Positions 8,213-16,681 are shown, numbered from the stretch's first letter. The stretch: 64,000 nucleotides of DNA from Saccharicrinis sp963665705 (GCA_963665705.1 OY762448.1:434001-498000), one strand, 5' to 3'. Translations and numbers: made by a program. The notes: generated by a model not told the origin, from the sequence alone.

Positions 8213-8743
8213 GTCTTCTTTATCACGTGCAAATTACTGAGTGATATGGTTTTAGAGGTTATTGTCACTAGATTGGTGATTTGTCTTGTATTTCATTTTG
8301 CGTCAATTGTTTAATGTAATCTAATTTTCTTTATTAGTTGAAACCTAGTGCCTAAAGGTTTATTAACTATGATCTCAACTTCTATCATCTGAGTTTATAC
8401 AACTGTTGTGCTCTCTGCTATCCATATGGTGTTAAAGTGGAGTCATTCATAGGCTCTATTGTTATCAAATTCAGGATTAAGTTATATCAAAGTCACTATT
8501 TCGTGAGTTTAATGTGAGATTAATGTGAGTTTGATGTGAGTTTAATGTGAGATTGATCAAGCTACATATCCATTACTTTCCTGTTATGACATTACTTTAA
8601 ATGGGTGTTGTCAGTGATCCATTCAGGGGCAAATGAAATTTTATGTTGAATACTGATTATTAAATAACATTTTGTGTATTATTTTATTTTCTTATAATAT
8701 TTTTTGTAACTTATAATTGTGGAATCTAAAAAATACAACCATC
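8213..8743. other. 531-bp intergenic stretch with a short tandem array
   Basis: No open frame with coding character and no RNA gene was recognised between yaaA and the next gene. The only clear structure is the 11-bp tandem array at 8503-8557. The last 100 bp are very AT-rich and probably hold the promoter of the downstream gene. Confidence 0.5.
8503..8557 (+). repeat. Five head-to-tail copies of an 11-bp repeat
   Basis: Units begin at 8503, 8514, 8525, 8536 and 8547. Their sequences are GTGAGTTTAAT, GTGAGATTAAT, GTGAGTTTGAT, GTGAGTTTAAT and GTGAGATTGAT. The period is exactly 11 bp, close to one helical turn, and variation is restricted to positions 6 and 9. It lies about 185 bp upstream of the 8744 gene. 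Confidence 0.9.
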
Positions 8744-9457
8744 ATGTTAAATTCAGATATATTAGAAAGATATGGTAACTTGTTAAAAGAGGAGCAGTTA
8801 GTTACTATGGATGATAAGATTATGCCCAATACTTTTGTTTTGGAAGCTCCGGAACCATTTCCTGGTTTTTTTCATTATTATAGTGAATCTCCGGGAGAGT
8901 CAAAACCTTTATATGTGTATTTGGTAGTAGATAGATTATATACACTTGAGGAAGTTACCAGAGCAAGAGTAAATATTGAAAAGTATTTTTCATCTGTTTT
9001 TCATGCTGATGCAGGGACTGTTACCATGTTTAATAAAACGTATCATATTATAAGGGTACGTCATCTTGATACCTATGATCATATAAAGGATTTGCAGGCA
9101 TGCTTTATTGATCAGGGATTTGAGTTTAAAAAGAAGCCAGTAAAAAACATTAATGCAGAGGCACTGATTCGTATCAAGAAGTTTTACAAACTACAAAGAA
9201 TTGAGGAGGGAATATATCTTGATTTAATAGAAAAAGATCATGGTTATATAACACTTCCAACATATTATAAATGGACTGAATTTCAGGAGTTGACTAAAAA
9301 AGTGAAATATAATTGGGATGGTAGTTTTTATGATGCAGCACTGGCTCATTTTCATAATAACTTTGATATTGAAGATGTGATTCGTATCTATAATCCAAAA
9401 ATTGATTTAAAAATGCTTCTTGAAATTAAGAAGAAGTATTACGAACAAATAAAATAG
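8744..9457 (+). CDS. Conserved-looking hypothetical protein (237 residues)
   Basis: I do not recognise this family. The frame opens at TTG 8717, but ATG 8744 (MLNSDILERYG) is the more likely start because it follows the AT-rich leader and begins a regular helix. The protein is soluble, without signal peptide or membrane helix. Residues about 30-130 alternate strands and helices (VLEAPEPFPGFFHYY, YVYLVVDRLYTLEE, YHIIRVRHLDTYDHI). The C-terminal third is Lys- and aromatic-rich (ALAHFHNNFDIEDVIRIYNP). No catalytic motif was seen. It is a single gene followed by a terminator at 9487. Confidence 0.7.
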   Translation: MLNSDILERYGNLLKEEQLVTMDDKIMPNTFVLEAPEPFPGFFHYYSESPGESKPLYVYLVVDRLYTLEEVTRARVNIEKYFSSVFHADAGTVTMFNKTYHIIRVRHLDTYDHIKDLQACFIDQGFEFKKKPVKNINAEALIRIKKFYKLQRIEEGIYLDLIEKDHGYITLPTYYKWTEFQELTKKVKYNWDGSFYDAALAHFHNNFDIEDVIRIYNPKIDLKMLLEIKKKYYEQIK

Positions 9458-9486
9458 CTGTTGAATAATTTTCTCAACTATAATCA

Positions 9487-9516
9487 GGGCTCCTTATTGG
9501 GAGCCTTTCTTTTTTA
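9487..9516 (+). terminator. Rho-independent terminator
   Basis: GGCTCC (9488-9493) pairs with GGAGCC (9500-9505), extended by a G-T pair, around a 6-nt loop. The tract TTTCTTTTTT follows. It lies 30 bp after the stop of the 8744 gene. Confidence 0.85.
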
Positions 9517-9650
9517 AGTCATAACCAAGGGTTGGTATAAAGTTTTTATTTTGACCAGTTTAAGGAATAAAGAGGTTTTTGTAGTATTTATTATAAGTTA
9601 AGTGTACCAATTGGTCTATTTGATTTATTAATGTTTCAGTAAGGTAAATA

Positions 9651-9684
9651 TTTGCTAAATAATAGATTATTAATGTATTTTTGT
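9651..9684 (+). promoter_or_regulatory. Promoter of the split 5'-nucleotidase pair
   Basis: TTTG (9651-9654) and TATTTTTGT (9676-9684), with 21 bp between them, give a close match to the Bacteroidota -33/-7 promoter. The ATG of the first gene is 30 bp downstream. Confidence 0.7.
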
Positions 9685-9713
9685 TGTGTCGTTGATTTAA
9701 AGTATATAACATA

Positions 9714-10475
9714 ATGATATTAAAAAAATATTTAGTGATTTTGATGTTACTGGTGTCCTTGTTGACTGCTTGTAAACAGAATGTTGATGTGAAAAACATT
9801 TCGGGTAGGCTTGTTACTATTGATAGTACAATGGTTGATGATACCATAATTGCCGGTATTGTTAGTCCGTACAGGGAAGAGATTGATAAGCAAATGAATA
9901 GGATTATCGGGATTAGTGAAAAAGTTTTAAGTCCTTATTATCCTGAAAGTCCATTGTCAAATTTAGTGTCAGATATAATACGAAAGAGAGCATTATCCTA
10001 TTTAAAGTCGAATAATGCAGATTCTTTATCACTAATTTCATTGATGAACATTAAGGGGTTAAGGGCTACATTACCCAAAGGAAATATTACTGTTAGAAAT
10101 ATTTTTGAAATTATGCCATTTGAAAATCAAATTGTAGTTCTCAAATTATCAGGAGAAAGTGTAAAATCTTTTTTTCATTATATAAGTACTACAAATGGAG
10201 AAGGTATTAGTGGTGCCAGGTTGGTAATAAAAGATAAAAAGGCTGAAAGTATTGCTATTGATGGGCAAGCTATTGATTTAAATCAAAATTATTATCTAGC
10301 TACTTCTGATTATTTAGCAAATGGTGGAGATTACTTTTCAATGATAACTAATCCTATACATTCAGAGTTAATTGGATGTAAAATCAGAGAAGCAATAATA
10401 GAGTATATTGAAGAATTAAACCAAAACAATATAAACATTGTTTGTAATATTGATGGTAGAGTAATAATTGATTGA
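9714..10475 (+). CDS. Lipoprotein with 5'-nucleotidase C-terminal domain
   Basis: A 253-residue protein. Residues 1-20 are a lipoprotein signal with a lipobox ending in LLTAC. The rest matches the C-terminal substrate-binding domain of UshA-type 5'-nucleotidases: PESPLSNLVSDIIRKRA (the usual xSxLgNLiaDa helix), NIKGLRATLPKGNITVRNIFEIMPFENQIVVLKLSG and YYLATSDYLANGGDYFSM. This domain normally supplies the stacking residues for the nucleotide base; here it is a separate protein anchored to a membrane. It lies 4 bp ahead of the metallophosphatase gene, which supplies the missing catalytic half, so the two probably act as a complex outside the cytoplasm. Confidence 0.85.
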   Translation: MILKKYLVILMLLVSLLTACKQNVDVKNISGRLVTIDSTMVDDTIIAGIVSPYREEIDKQMNRIIGISEKVLSPYYPESPLSNLVSDIIRKRALSYLKSNNADSLSLISLMNIKGLRATLPKGNITVRNIFEIMPFENQIVVLKLSGESVKSFFHYISTTNGEGISGARLVIKDKKAESIAIDGQAIDLNQNYYLATSDYLANGGDYFSMITNPIHSELIGCKIREAIIEYIEELNQNNINIVCNIDGRVIID

Positions 10476-10479
10476 GGAT

Positions 10480-11385
10480 ATGAATAGCAGAAGAAATTTT
10501 ATAAAAAATATGGCTCTGGGAGCAGCCGCAGGAACCTTAATTTTACCTTCTTGTAAAGTCAATAGTAAGGATGTAAAGCTTACCATACTTCATACCAACG
10601 ATGTTCATAGTCATATTGATCCTTTTCCTATAAATCATTCATCGTATCCTAATCAGGGAGGTTTTGCCCGACGATCAGCTTTGATAAAACAAGTAAGGCG
10701 GACAGAAGAACATGTTTTATTACTTGATTCAGGAGATATTTTTCAGGGTACCCCATATTTCAACTTTTACAAAGGCGAATTAGATATTAAGCTAATGAAT
10801 AAAATGGGGTATGATGTGGGTACTATTGGAAATCATGAATTTGATAATGGTGCTGAAGAACTGGCCAATCAAATAAGTAAAGCTGACTTTCCTTTTGTTA
10901 ATTGCAATTACGATTTGGAGAATAGTGTATTGAAATCGTTGACTCAACCTTATAAAATTATTAATAAAGGAAATGTTAAGATTGGAATTATTGGTTTAGG
11001 TATTGAACTTCATGGATTAGTAGACCCAAGTAAATGCGGAGATATTAAATATAATTGTCCAATTGATTATGGAGATAAGGTAGCAGGGTATTTAAAAACT
11101 CAGAAGAATTGCGATTATATTATAGCGTTATCACATTTAGGTTATACTTATAAAAATGATAAAGTAAGTGATTTAGAATTGGCTAAAAATACCGAATATA
11201 TTGACTTAATATTGGGTGGCCATACCCATACTTTTCTGGATAAACCCACCGTAGTGGATAATAAAATAGGGAAAGAAGTATTGATTAACCAAACAGGATG
11301 GGCTGGAATCAAATTAGGACGAATAGATATTCTTTTTGGGGAGGATAAAAAAGATCAAAGATTGGCTTATCATGCACAATTATAA
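10480..11385 (+). CDS. Metallophosphatase (5'-nucleotidase catalytic half) with a Tat-like signal
   Basis: A 301-residue protein from ATG 10480. The N-terminus SRRNFIKNMALGAAAGTLIL is a twin-arginine signal, followed by SCK that could also serve as a lipobox. The calcineurin-like fold shows all metal motifs of UshA-type 5'-nucleotidases: LHTNDVHSH, DSGDIFQGTP, GNHEFDNG, ALSHLGY and LGGHTHTF. The C-terminal nucleotide-binding domain is absent and is encoded by the preceding gene. It probably hydrolyses nucleotides or similar phosphoesters in the periplasm. The Tat signal fits a cofactor-loaded enzyme folded before export. The gap of 4 bp to the upstream stop indicates translational coupling. 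Confidence 0.87.
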   Translation: MNSRRNFIKNMALGAAAGTLILPSCKVNSKDVKLTILHTNDVHSHIDPFPINHSSYPNQGGFARRSALIKQVRRTEEHVLLLDSGDIFQGTPYFNFYKGELDIKLMNKMGYDVGTIGNHEFDNGAEELANQISKADFPFVNCNYDLENSVLKSLTQPYKIINKGNVKIGIIGLGIELHGLVDPSKCGDIKYNCPIDYGDKVAGYLKTQKNCDYIIALSHLGYTYKNDKVSDLELAKNTEYIDLILGGHTHTFLDKPTVVDNKIGKEVLINQTGWAGIKLGRIDILFGEDKKDQRLAYHAQL

Positions 11386-11410
11386 TATTTTTGCATAATA
11401 GATATAGTTC

Positions 11411-11504
11411 GAAACGAGCCATGATAAGGTATTTCTCACACAGGAGGATAATTATCTTTCTGGCCAGTTGCATGTGACAAACGAAAGAAAATTAGAGTAT
11501 ATGA
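11411..11504 (+). repeat. Dispersed repeat, copy A (also at 25969-26068)
   Basis: Two blocks are shared with copy B. Block 1 is ACGAG-C-A--GATAAGG followed by TCACACA-GAGGAT. Block 2 is GTTGCATGTGA (11467-11477), an 11-bp spacer, and AAATTAGAGTATATGA (11489-11504). Block 2 has the same spacing in both copies (first bases 22 bp apart). In copy A block 1 precedes block 2; in copy B the order is reversed, as in a circular permutation. The ATG of the next gene lies inside the end of block 2. Confidence 0.6.
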
Positions 11505-12067
11505 AAATACCAATAATTGATTTAACCCTTGAAAATGTTCAAAAACTAAAACTAGAAAATGAATGGAGTGATCATTTTAATTTGATTTTATGGCCCAGAA
11601 TTTTGGTTTGGTTAGGGTTAAAAGAGCATCTTAATGAAAATAGAGATTTAAGCTGGAAGATTCATTATACTCCTGAAAATATGCATAATAACTTTGTTTC
11701 AATGCATGTTAATGATCCAAATGAAACATTTAATTTTTATTTTCAGATTCCTTTGGTTCAAAATCTATCATTTAATCTTTATTTAGGAGATAGTACATAT
11801 AATTTTTTTGAGATTCATCCTTATTTAATATCAAAGGGTGTAATTAATAAGGACGCGTTTAAAATAGAAGCTACATCTACAATTTTACCTCATCTTGTTT
11901 TGTCAACACCCAGAAGTAAATATGATAGAAAGTTGCTGATGGAAATTACTGAAGAAAATTTTGTTGAGCTAACAAAGAATGATCCTTTGATTAATCTTTT
12001 GATATCAAACTTTAATAAGTTTATTCCGCCTTTACAAAATATTATTTCAGGAAACTGGAAGCTATAG
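11501..12067 (+). CDS. Hypothetical protein (188 residues)
   Basis: Not recognised. The frame is open from 11468, but ATG 11501 (MKIPIIDLTLENVQKL) gives the natural start; the upstream codons fall in a dispersed repeat. The product is soluble, with no signal peptide. It is rich in aromatic and Asn residues, with alternating strands (FNLILWPRILVWLGL, FNFYFQIPLVQNLSFNLYLG) and a helical C-terminus. No catalytic motif is evident. It stands between the nucleotidase pair and a bidirectional terminator, convergent with the Lrp gene. Confidence 0.6.
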   Translation: MKIPIIDLTLENVQKLKLENEWSDHFNLILWPRILVWLGLKEHLNENRDLSWKIHYTPENMHNNFVSMHVNDPNETFNFYFQIPLVQNLSFNLYLGDSTYNFFEIHPYLISKGVINKDAFKIEATSTILPHLVLSTPRSKYDRKLLMEITEENFVELTKNDPLINLLISNFNKFIPPLQNIISGNWKL

Positions 12068-12089
12068 TGAAGTTATATATAAGATATTA

Positions 12090-12120
12090 AAAATGCCGAA
12101 TATTAAGTTATTCGGCATTT
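12090..12120. terminator. Bidirectional Rho-independent terminator
   Basis: Perfect stem AAATGCCGAATA (12091-12102) / TATTCGGCATTT (12109-12120) with a 6-nt loop. A-rich and T-rich flanks on both sides let it serve the convergent 11501 and Lrp genes. Confidence 0.88.
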
Positions 12121-12126
12121 TGTATT

Positions 12127-12591
12127 TTATTCTATAGGTAATTGTCTTTTGAAGGTTTCTTCTAAAGAAATTATTGTTTCCGTTGAAGAAATTCCTGTAA
12201 TTGATTGTAAACGATCGTGCAACATTGATTTTAAATCTTCATTATTGCGAGCGTATATTTTAATAAAGATTGCGTACTGGCCTGTTGTGTAATGACATTC
12301 CACAATCTGAGGGATTTGTTTTAATTCATCAACTACCTTAGTAAACAAACTGGCTTTTTTTAGGAATATTCCCATAAATGCACAAGTGTGAAATCCAATT
12401 TTAGTTGGATTTATAGTGAACTCTGAACCTTTGATAACGCCCATGTTCATTAATCGTTGAATTCTTTGGTGAATAGCAGCTCCGGATACTTTACATTCTC
12501 GTGCAACTTCTAAAAAAGGAATTCGAGCATTTTTCGTGATAAGCGAAAGTATCTTCTTATCTAAATGATCAATTTGTTGGTTGTTTTCCAT
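12127..12591 (-). CDS. Lrp/AsnC-family transcriptional regulator
   Basis: A 154-residue protein of normal family length. Residues 5-60 form the winged helix-turn-helix (LDKKILSLITKNARIPFLEVARECKVSGAAIHQRIQRL). A linker strand follows, then the RAM/ligand-binding domain (about 68-150: TCAFMGIFLKKASLF, PQIVECHYTTGQYAIFIKIYA). Such proteins form octamers or hexadecamers and commonly respond to amino acids. The effector cannot be read here. It is monocistronic, with its own promoter lying within an inverted repeat upstream that may be an autoregulatory operator. Confidence 0.92.
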   Translation of the reverse strand: MENNQQIDHLDKKILSLITKNARIPFLEVARECKVSGAAIHQRIQRLMNMGVIKGSEFTINPTKIGFHTCAFMGIFLKKASLFTKVVDELKQIPQIVECHYTTGQYAIFIKIYARNNEDLKSMLHDRLQSITGISSTETIISLEETFKRQLPIE

Positions 12592-12647
12592 TTTGCTTCA
12601 ATTGAAGTAATAATTTGTAATTTTTTAATGGGTTATACTGATAATTC

Positions 12648-12693
12648 GGTGTAAAATTATAAATAACTAAGTAAATATTCAATTATTTACACC
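12648..12693 (-). promoter_or_regulatory. Promoter with flanking inverted repeat upstream of the Lrp gene
   Basis: GGTGTAAA (12648-12655) and TTTACACC (12686-12693) are perfect inverted arms 30 bp apart. On the minus strand TTG (12682-12680) and TATAATTT (12661-12654) lie between them, with 18 bp separating them, compatible with -33 and -7 elements. Inverted arms that bracket a promoter suggest an operator, most simply for autoregulation by the Lrp protein. The role is inferred. Confidence 0.5.
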
Positions 12694-12811
12694 AAATAAG
12701 TAAAAATTTATGAAGCCTTCTTACAAATTGTTAGTGTTTGAGATTTGAGCTCCTTTGTGGTTTAATGTATTAGTATTCAGGTTGTTGATGTTGTTTTGTT
12801 TTGGAATTTAT

Positions 12812-14119
12812 TTACTCATTTGCCATAATAGATGTTTCATGACTTTGATTAGTTGGAAATTGAAACACTCTTAAGCCAAATTCAGGTAGTACTGCTAGTA
12901 TGTGATCAAATATATCTGCTTGAATAGATTCATAATTTGCCCATGCCTGATCTTTACTAAAAACGTATATTTCAATAGGTATACCTTTTTCATTTGGTTG
13001 TAAGTGACGTACTAAAAATGTCATATTATCATGAATTAAAGGGTGGTTGTGTAGATAGCCTTCTAAGTATTTACGAAACACCCCCAGGTTGGTCAATCTT
13101 CTTCCGTTGATTATTATTGATTCATCGATATCGAATTTTTCATTGTGTTTATCAAGCTCTATGAGTTTTTTATGAATATAATCTTTTAAAATATGAATTT
13201 TTTTAAATTTAGATATCATCTTATCAGAACAAAACTGGACTGAATTCATATCAATAAAAACGGCGCGTTTGATTCTTCTACCTCCCGATTCTTCCATGCC
13301 TTTCCAGTTTTTAAAACTTTCACTAACTAAAGCATAGGTCGGTATCGTTGATATGGTTTTGTCCCAATTTTGTACTTTAACTGTGTTTAAGGTCATTTCT
13401 AAAACAGACCCATCAGCTTTATGCGAAGGCATTTCTATCCAATCTCCGGGTTTTACCATATTGTTGGCTGAAAGCTGTATGCTGGCTACAAAACCCAGTA
13501 TAGTATCCTTAAAAACAAGAATTAATACAGCAGCAATAGCTCCAAGTCCGGTAAATACAGTAGAAAGTTTAATGTTAAGAATGATAGATATGGTAATTAA
13601 AACTCCTATTAAAATAAAAATTAATTGTACCCCCTGAAGATATCCCTTTATTGGTCTTTCTTTACTGTTGGGTAAGGTTTCGTATACGTCACTTATAGCC
13701 TTAAAGAAAGCATCGGATAATAGTAAGATTACAAATATGAAGTATATAGCAACAAGATTATGAAGTATCCCATTAAGGCTTTCGAATTGCGAAAATATTA
13801 AGTCTAAAGAAGAATAAATAATTATTGCAGGAACGATGTATGAAGCCCGGCTAATTAGTTTTCTTTTTACAAAATAGTCATCGTATTTCGATTTTGTTTT
13901 TTGCATAAAGTGTTCTATATATTTTACCAAATACCTTTTGATCAGTAGGTGAGATAGTTTGGCAATAATAAGAACGATGGCAGAAAACAAAACGATTGAT
14001 ATATATGTAGTTAATTCTTCATTTACCCCTATGTTTTCTAATATGTTTTCGAAAGAACTTACCAGTGTTTCTGTCGTTACTTCATTAATGGTTTCTTCAA
14101 TAGATTGTATTTGAATCAT
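12812..14119 (-). CDS. MscS-family mechanosensitive channel (YbdG-like)
   Basis: A 435-residue inner-membrane protein, close to E. coli YbdG in length. Hydrophobic segments fall near residues 38-58, 90-112, 120-145 and 160-185, then the pore-lining TM3 (VFTGLGAIAAVLILVFKDTILGFVASIQL). The beta domain begins NMVKPGDWIEMPSHKADGSVLEMTLNTVKVQNWDKTISTIPTYALV, the MscS signature with the YbdG-type KADG. The C-terminal part is cytoplasmic. It releases solutes on hypo-osmotic shock and, in YbdG, modulates osmotic signalling. It is a single gene, divergent from the M64 peptidase gene. Confidence 0.9.
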   Translation of the reverse strand: MIQIQSIEETINEVTTETLVSSFENILENIGVNEELTTYISIVLFSAIVLIIAKLSHLLIKRYLVKYIEHFMQKTKSKYDDYFVKRKLISRASYIVPAIIIYSSLDLIFSQFESLNGILHNLVAIYFIFVILLLSDAFFKAISDVYETLPNSKERPIKGYLQGVQLIFILIGVLITISIILNIKLSTVFTGLGAIAAVLILVFKDTILGFVASIQLSANNMVKPGDWIEMPSHKADGSVLEMTLNTVKVQNWDKTISTIPTYALVSESFKNWKGMEESGGRRIKRAVFIDMNSVQFCSDKMISKFKKIHILKDYIHKKLIELDKHNEKFDIDESIIINGRRLTNLGVFRKYLEGYLHNHPLIHDNMTFLVRHLQPNEKGIPIEIYVFSKDQAWANYESIQADIFDHILAVLPEFGLRVFQFPTNQSHETSIMANE

Positions 14120-14230
14120 GTTTTCATTGTTTGGTTATAGAATATAGCTTGTAATCTACTGTAAAATCTCAGCTTTTATTCTATCCTGTTTCATTATTTT
14201 TACAAAAATATAAGTTAAAATGAAATTAGT

Positions 14231-15505
14231 ATGAAGTACATTCTTATTATTCTGTGTTTTTTTAATATTCAGGGTTTATTCATTAATGCACAAACAAACA
14301 GTCCTTTTACAAATGAAACATTACGTATTGATTTCGTACTAAGTGGAAATAATACTGATACAAAAGCTGCCATATTTGAATTAAAGAAAGAACCATTCTG
14401 GGGAGGTTCTCCTAAAAAGCAAGATATGTTTGATTATGGAGAATTTAGGATTGTAGTAAAAGATTCGTTAAATAATCAGATCCTTTATTCCAGAGGATTT
14501 TGTACTCTTTTTGAAGAATGGCAAACAACAGATGAAGCTAAACATATTGATAAAGCATTTCAACAAAGTATTGTATGTCCTTTCCCTACACAGAAAATTA
14601 ATATAACAATAGAACGACGTAATAAAGAAGGGGGATTTTATAGTTTGTTTAAAACAACAATTGCTCCTGATGATTATTCCATTAAACAAGTTGCAGCTTC
14701 ATGCATAAAAACGCACAAAATAATTGATAATGGAAGTGCTAATGATTGCGTTGATATTGTTTTTGTGGGAGATGGATATTCAAAAGATGAAATACAAAAG
14801 TTTCATAACGATGTTAAGACACTAGCTGACTTTCTTTTTACACAGGCTCCATTTGATAAATTAAAATCCAGGTTTAATATTTGGGCAGTCGATGTTGTTT
14901 CAGATGATTCAGGTATGACAGATCCGCGAAAGAATATTTGGAAAAATACAGCATTGAAATCTAGTTTTAATACGTTAAATTCTGACCGTTATCTTGAAAG
15001 TGAGCATACATTTTTAATTAGAGATTACGCAGGTTTGGTTCCTTATGATCAGATTTATGTAATCGCTAATACTGAAAAATATGGAGGTGGGGGTATTTAC
15101 AACCATTTTTCATTAACTTCGGTGGATAATATAAAATCACGTACTGTTTTTGTTCATGAGTTTGGGCATTCATTTGCAGGTTTGGGGGATGAATATTACA
15201 CTTCATCCACTAGTTATAATGATTATTTTAATCAGAAAATAGAGCCTTGGCAACCTAATTTAACCACTATGGTTAATTTTGATTCCAAATGGAAAAGTAT
15301 GATTGATGGATCGACTCCAATTCCAACTCCTGTTAATGACGAATATAAAGATAAAGTAGGTGCGTATGAAGGCGGAGGATATGTAGCAAAAGGAATATAT
15401 AGACCAATGATTGACTGCCGAATGAAAACTAATGAGGCAGAGAGTTTTTGTCCTGTATGCCAAAAAGCAATTGAAGAGATGGTGAAATTTTTAATTGGAG
15501 AATAA
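14231..15505 (+). CDS. Secreted zinc peptidase, family M64 (IgA peptidase-like)
   Basis: A 424-residue protein with a signal peptide (residues 1-20, ending near NAQ). A beta-rich N-terminal domain of about 125 residues precedes the peptidase domain, which starts at CVDIVFVGDGYSKDEIQKF. The zinc site HEFGHSFAGLGDEYY gives His309, Glu310 and His313, with Asp320 in the metzincin-like third position typical of M64. A conserved FCPVC pair lies near the end (about 408-412). The family is named for Clostridium ramosum IgA protease, but Bacteroidota members are usually of unknown substrate, so IgA cleavage should not be assumed. It is divergent from the MscS gene across a short shared promoter region. 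Confidence 0.88.
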   Translation: MKYILIILCFFNIQGLFINAQTNSPFTNETLRIDFVLSGNNTDTKAAIFELKKEPFWGGSPKKQDMFDYGEFRIVVKDSLNNQILYSRGFCTLFEEWQTTDEAKHIDKAFQQSIVCPFPTQKINITIERRNKEGGFYSLFKTTIAPDDYSIKQVAASCIKTHKIIDNGSANDCVDIVFVGDGYSKDEIQKFHNDVKTLADFLFTQAPFDKLKSRFNIWAVDVVSDDSGMTDPRKNIWKNTALKSSFNTLNSDRYLESEHTFLIRDYAGLVPYDQIYVIANTEKYGGGGIYNHFSLTSVDNIKSRTVFVHEFGHSFAGLGDEYYTSSTSYNDYFNQKIEPWQPNLTTMVNFDSKWKSMIDGSTPIPTPVNDEYKDKVGAYEGGGYVAKGIYRPMIDCRMKTNEAESFCPVCQKAIEEMVKFLIGE

Positions 15506-15594
15506 ACAAATTGTTATAACGATGTAAATTAATCTAACTTCGGGTTTACGAAAATAATAAACCATTAGCTAAGTCTATAATCAAAAAAAAGAAT

Positions 15595-16584
15595 ATGCAA
15601 CATCAAGCTTGTGATAAACGATACGAAGAAATGTTATACCAAAGATGTGGTAGAAGTGGAATAAAATTACCTGCTATATCACTAGGTTTATGGCATAATT
15701 TTGGGTCAGTTGATATATATGAAAATGGTAAAGCCATTATATTTGAGGCATTTGATAAAGGTATCTCACACTTTGATCTAGCAAATAATTATGGTCCGGA
15801 ACCAGGAAGTGCGGAAGAAAATTTTGGTTCTATACTTAATAAGCATCTTAAGGCATATCGTGATGAAATGATTATTTCCACTAAAGCAGGCTATTATATG
15901 TGGCCTGGTCCTTACGGGGAGTGGGGATCGAGAAAAAACCTGATGGCCAGTCTGGATCAAAGCTTAAAAAGAATGAATCTGGAATACGTAGATGTATTCT
16001 ATTCGCATCGTTTTGACCCCGAAACACCATTGGAAGAAACAATGAAAGCTCTAGATCATGCCGTGAGGCAAGGTAAGGCTTTATATGCTGGGATTTCTAA
16101 CTATCCGGCTGATAAAACCCGTGAAGCAGAATCTATATTAAGAGAATTGGGAACGCCTTGTTTGATTCATCAAGCTAGATATAGCATGTTTGAACGATGG
16201 GTAGAACCTGAGTTGTTAGATGTATTAGATAAAAGAGGGATGGGATTAATCGCCTTTTCGCCCCTGGCTCAGGGTTTGTTGACAAATCGCTATTTAAATG
16301 GAATACCGGAAGGTTCACGTATGACAAGGAATCATTTTCTGAAGCAAGAACATCTTTCTCCGGATAGGCTGCAAGCAATTAAAAAATTAAACGCTGTTGC
16401 CCAAAAAAGAGGACAGTCTTTAGCTCAAATGGCAATAGCCTGGTTGTTGAAAGATCCAAGAGTTACTTCAGTGTTGATTGGTGCCAGCTCAGTAAAACAG
16501 TTAAATGATAATCTGGGAACGCTTAAAAATCTTGAATTTTCCAGAGAAGAATTGTTAGAGATAGAAGATATTCTTAAGCTATAG
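15595..16584 (+). CDS. Aldo/keto reductase, YghZ/Gpr-like
   Basis: A 329-residue NADPH-dependent oxidoreductase of the AKR14/Kv-beta-like branch, similar to E. coli YghZ (L-glyceraldehyde 3-phosphate reductase). The barrel starts at YQRCGRSGIKLPAISLGLWHNFG. HFDLANNYGPEPGSAEENFG holds the catalytic Asp and Tyr, ISTKAGYYMWPGPYGEWGS the Lys, and DVFYSHRFDPETPLEETM the His. LIAFSPLAQGLLTNRY and TSVLIGASSVKQLNDNL bind the cofactor phosphate. ATG 15595 was chosen; an internal ATG at 15631 (MLYQRCGR) would also give a full domain. It probably detoxifies aldehydes such as methylglyoxal. It is monocistronic. Confidence 0.9.
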   Translation: MQHQACDKRYEEMLYQRCGRSGIKLPAISLGLWHNFGSVDIYENGKAIIFEAFDKGISHFDLANNYGPEPGSAEENFGSILNKHLKAYRDEMIISTKAGYYMWPGPYGEWGSRKNLMASLDQSLKRMNLEYVDVFYSHRFDPETPLEETMKALDHAVRQGKALYAGISNYPADKTREAESILRELGTPCLIHQARYSMFERWVEPELLDVLDKRGMGLIAFSPLAQGLLTNRYLNGIPEGSRMTRNHFLKQEHLSPDRLQAIKKLNAVAQKRGQSLAQMAIAWLLKDPRVTSVLIGASSVKQLNDNLGTLKNLEFSREELLEIEDILKL

Positions 16585-16624
16585 AAGGTTCAGGTAATAA
16601 CAAAATTTCCAAATAATATTATAC

Positions 16625-16656
16625 TTCGTACTTCCATCTTCTTTTCTTACTTTTGC
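16625..16656 (+). promoter_or_regulatory. Promoter of the U32/RlhA-type gene
   Basis: TTCG (16625-16628), 19 bp, then TACTTTTGC (16648-16656), which matches TAnnTTTG exactly. The ATG at 16682 follows, preceded by a purine-rich AAGAAAAGAAG. Confidence 0.6.
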
Positions 16657-16681
16657 ATCAAATAGATGATAAGAAAAGAAG

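Noticed and set aside
8503..8557. Considered as a CRISPR-like array
   Set aside because: Units are 11 bp with no spacers between them, so it is a simple tandem repeat.
13353..13637. Plus-strand 94-codon frame inside the MscS gene
   Set aside because: It lies entirely antisense to a well-supported conserved gene and has no motif of its own.
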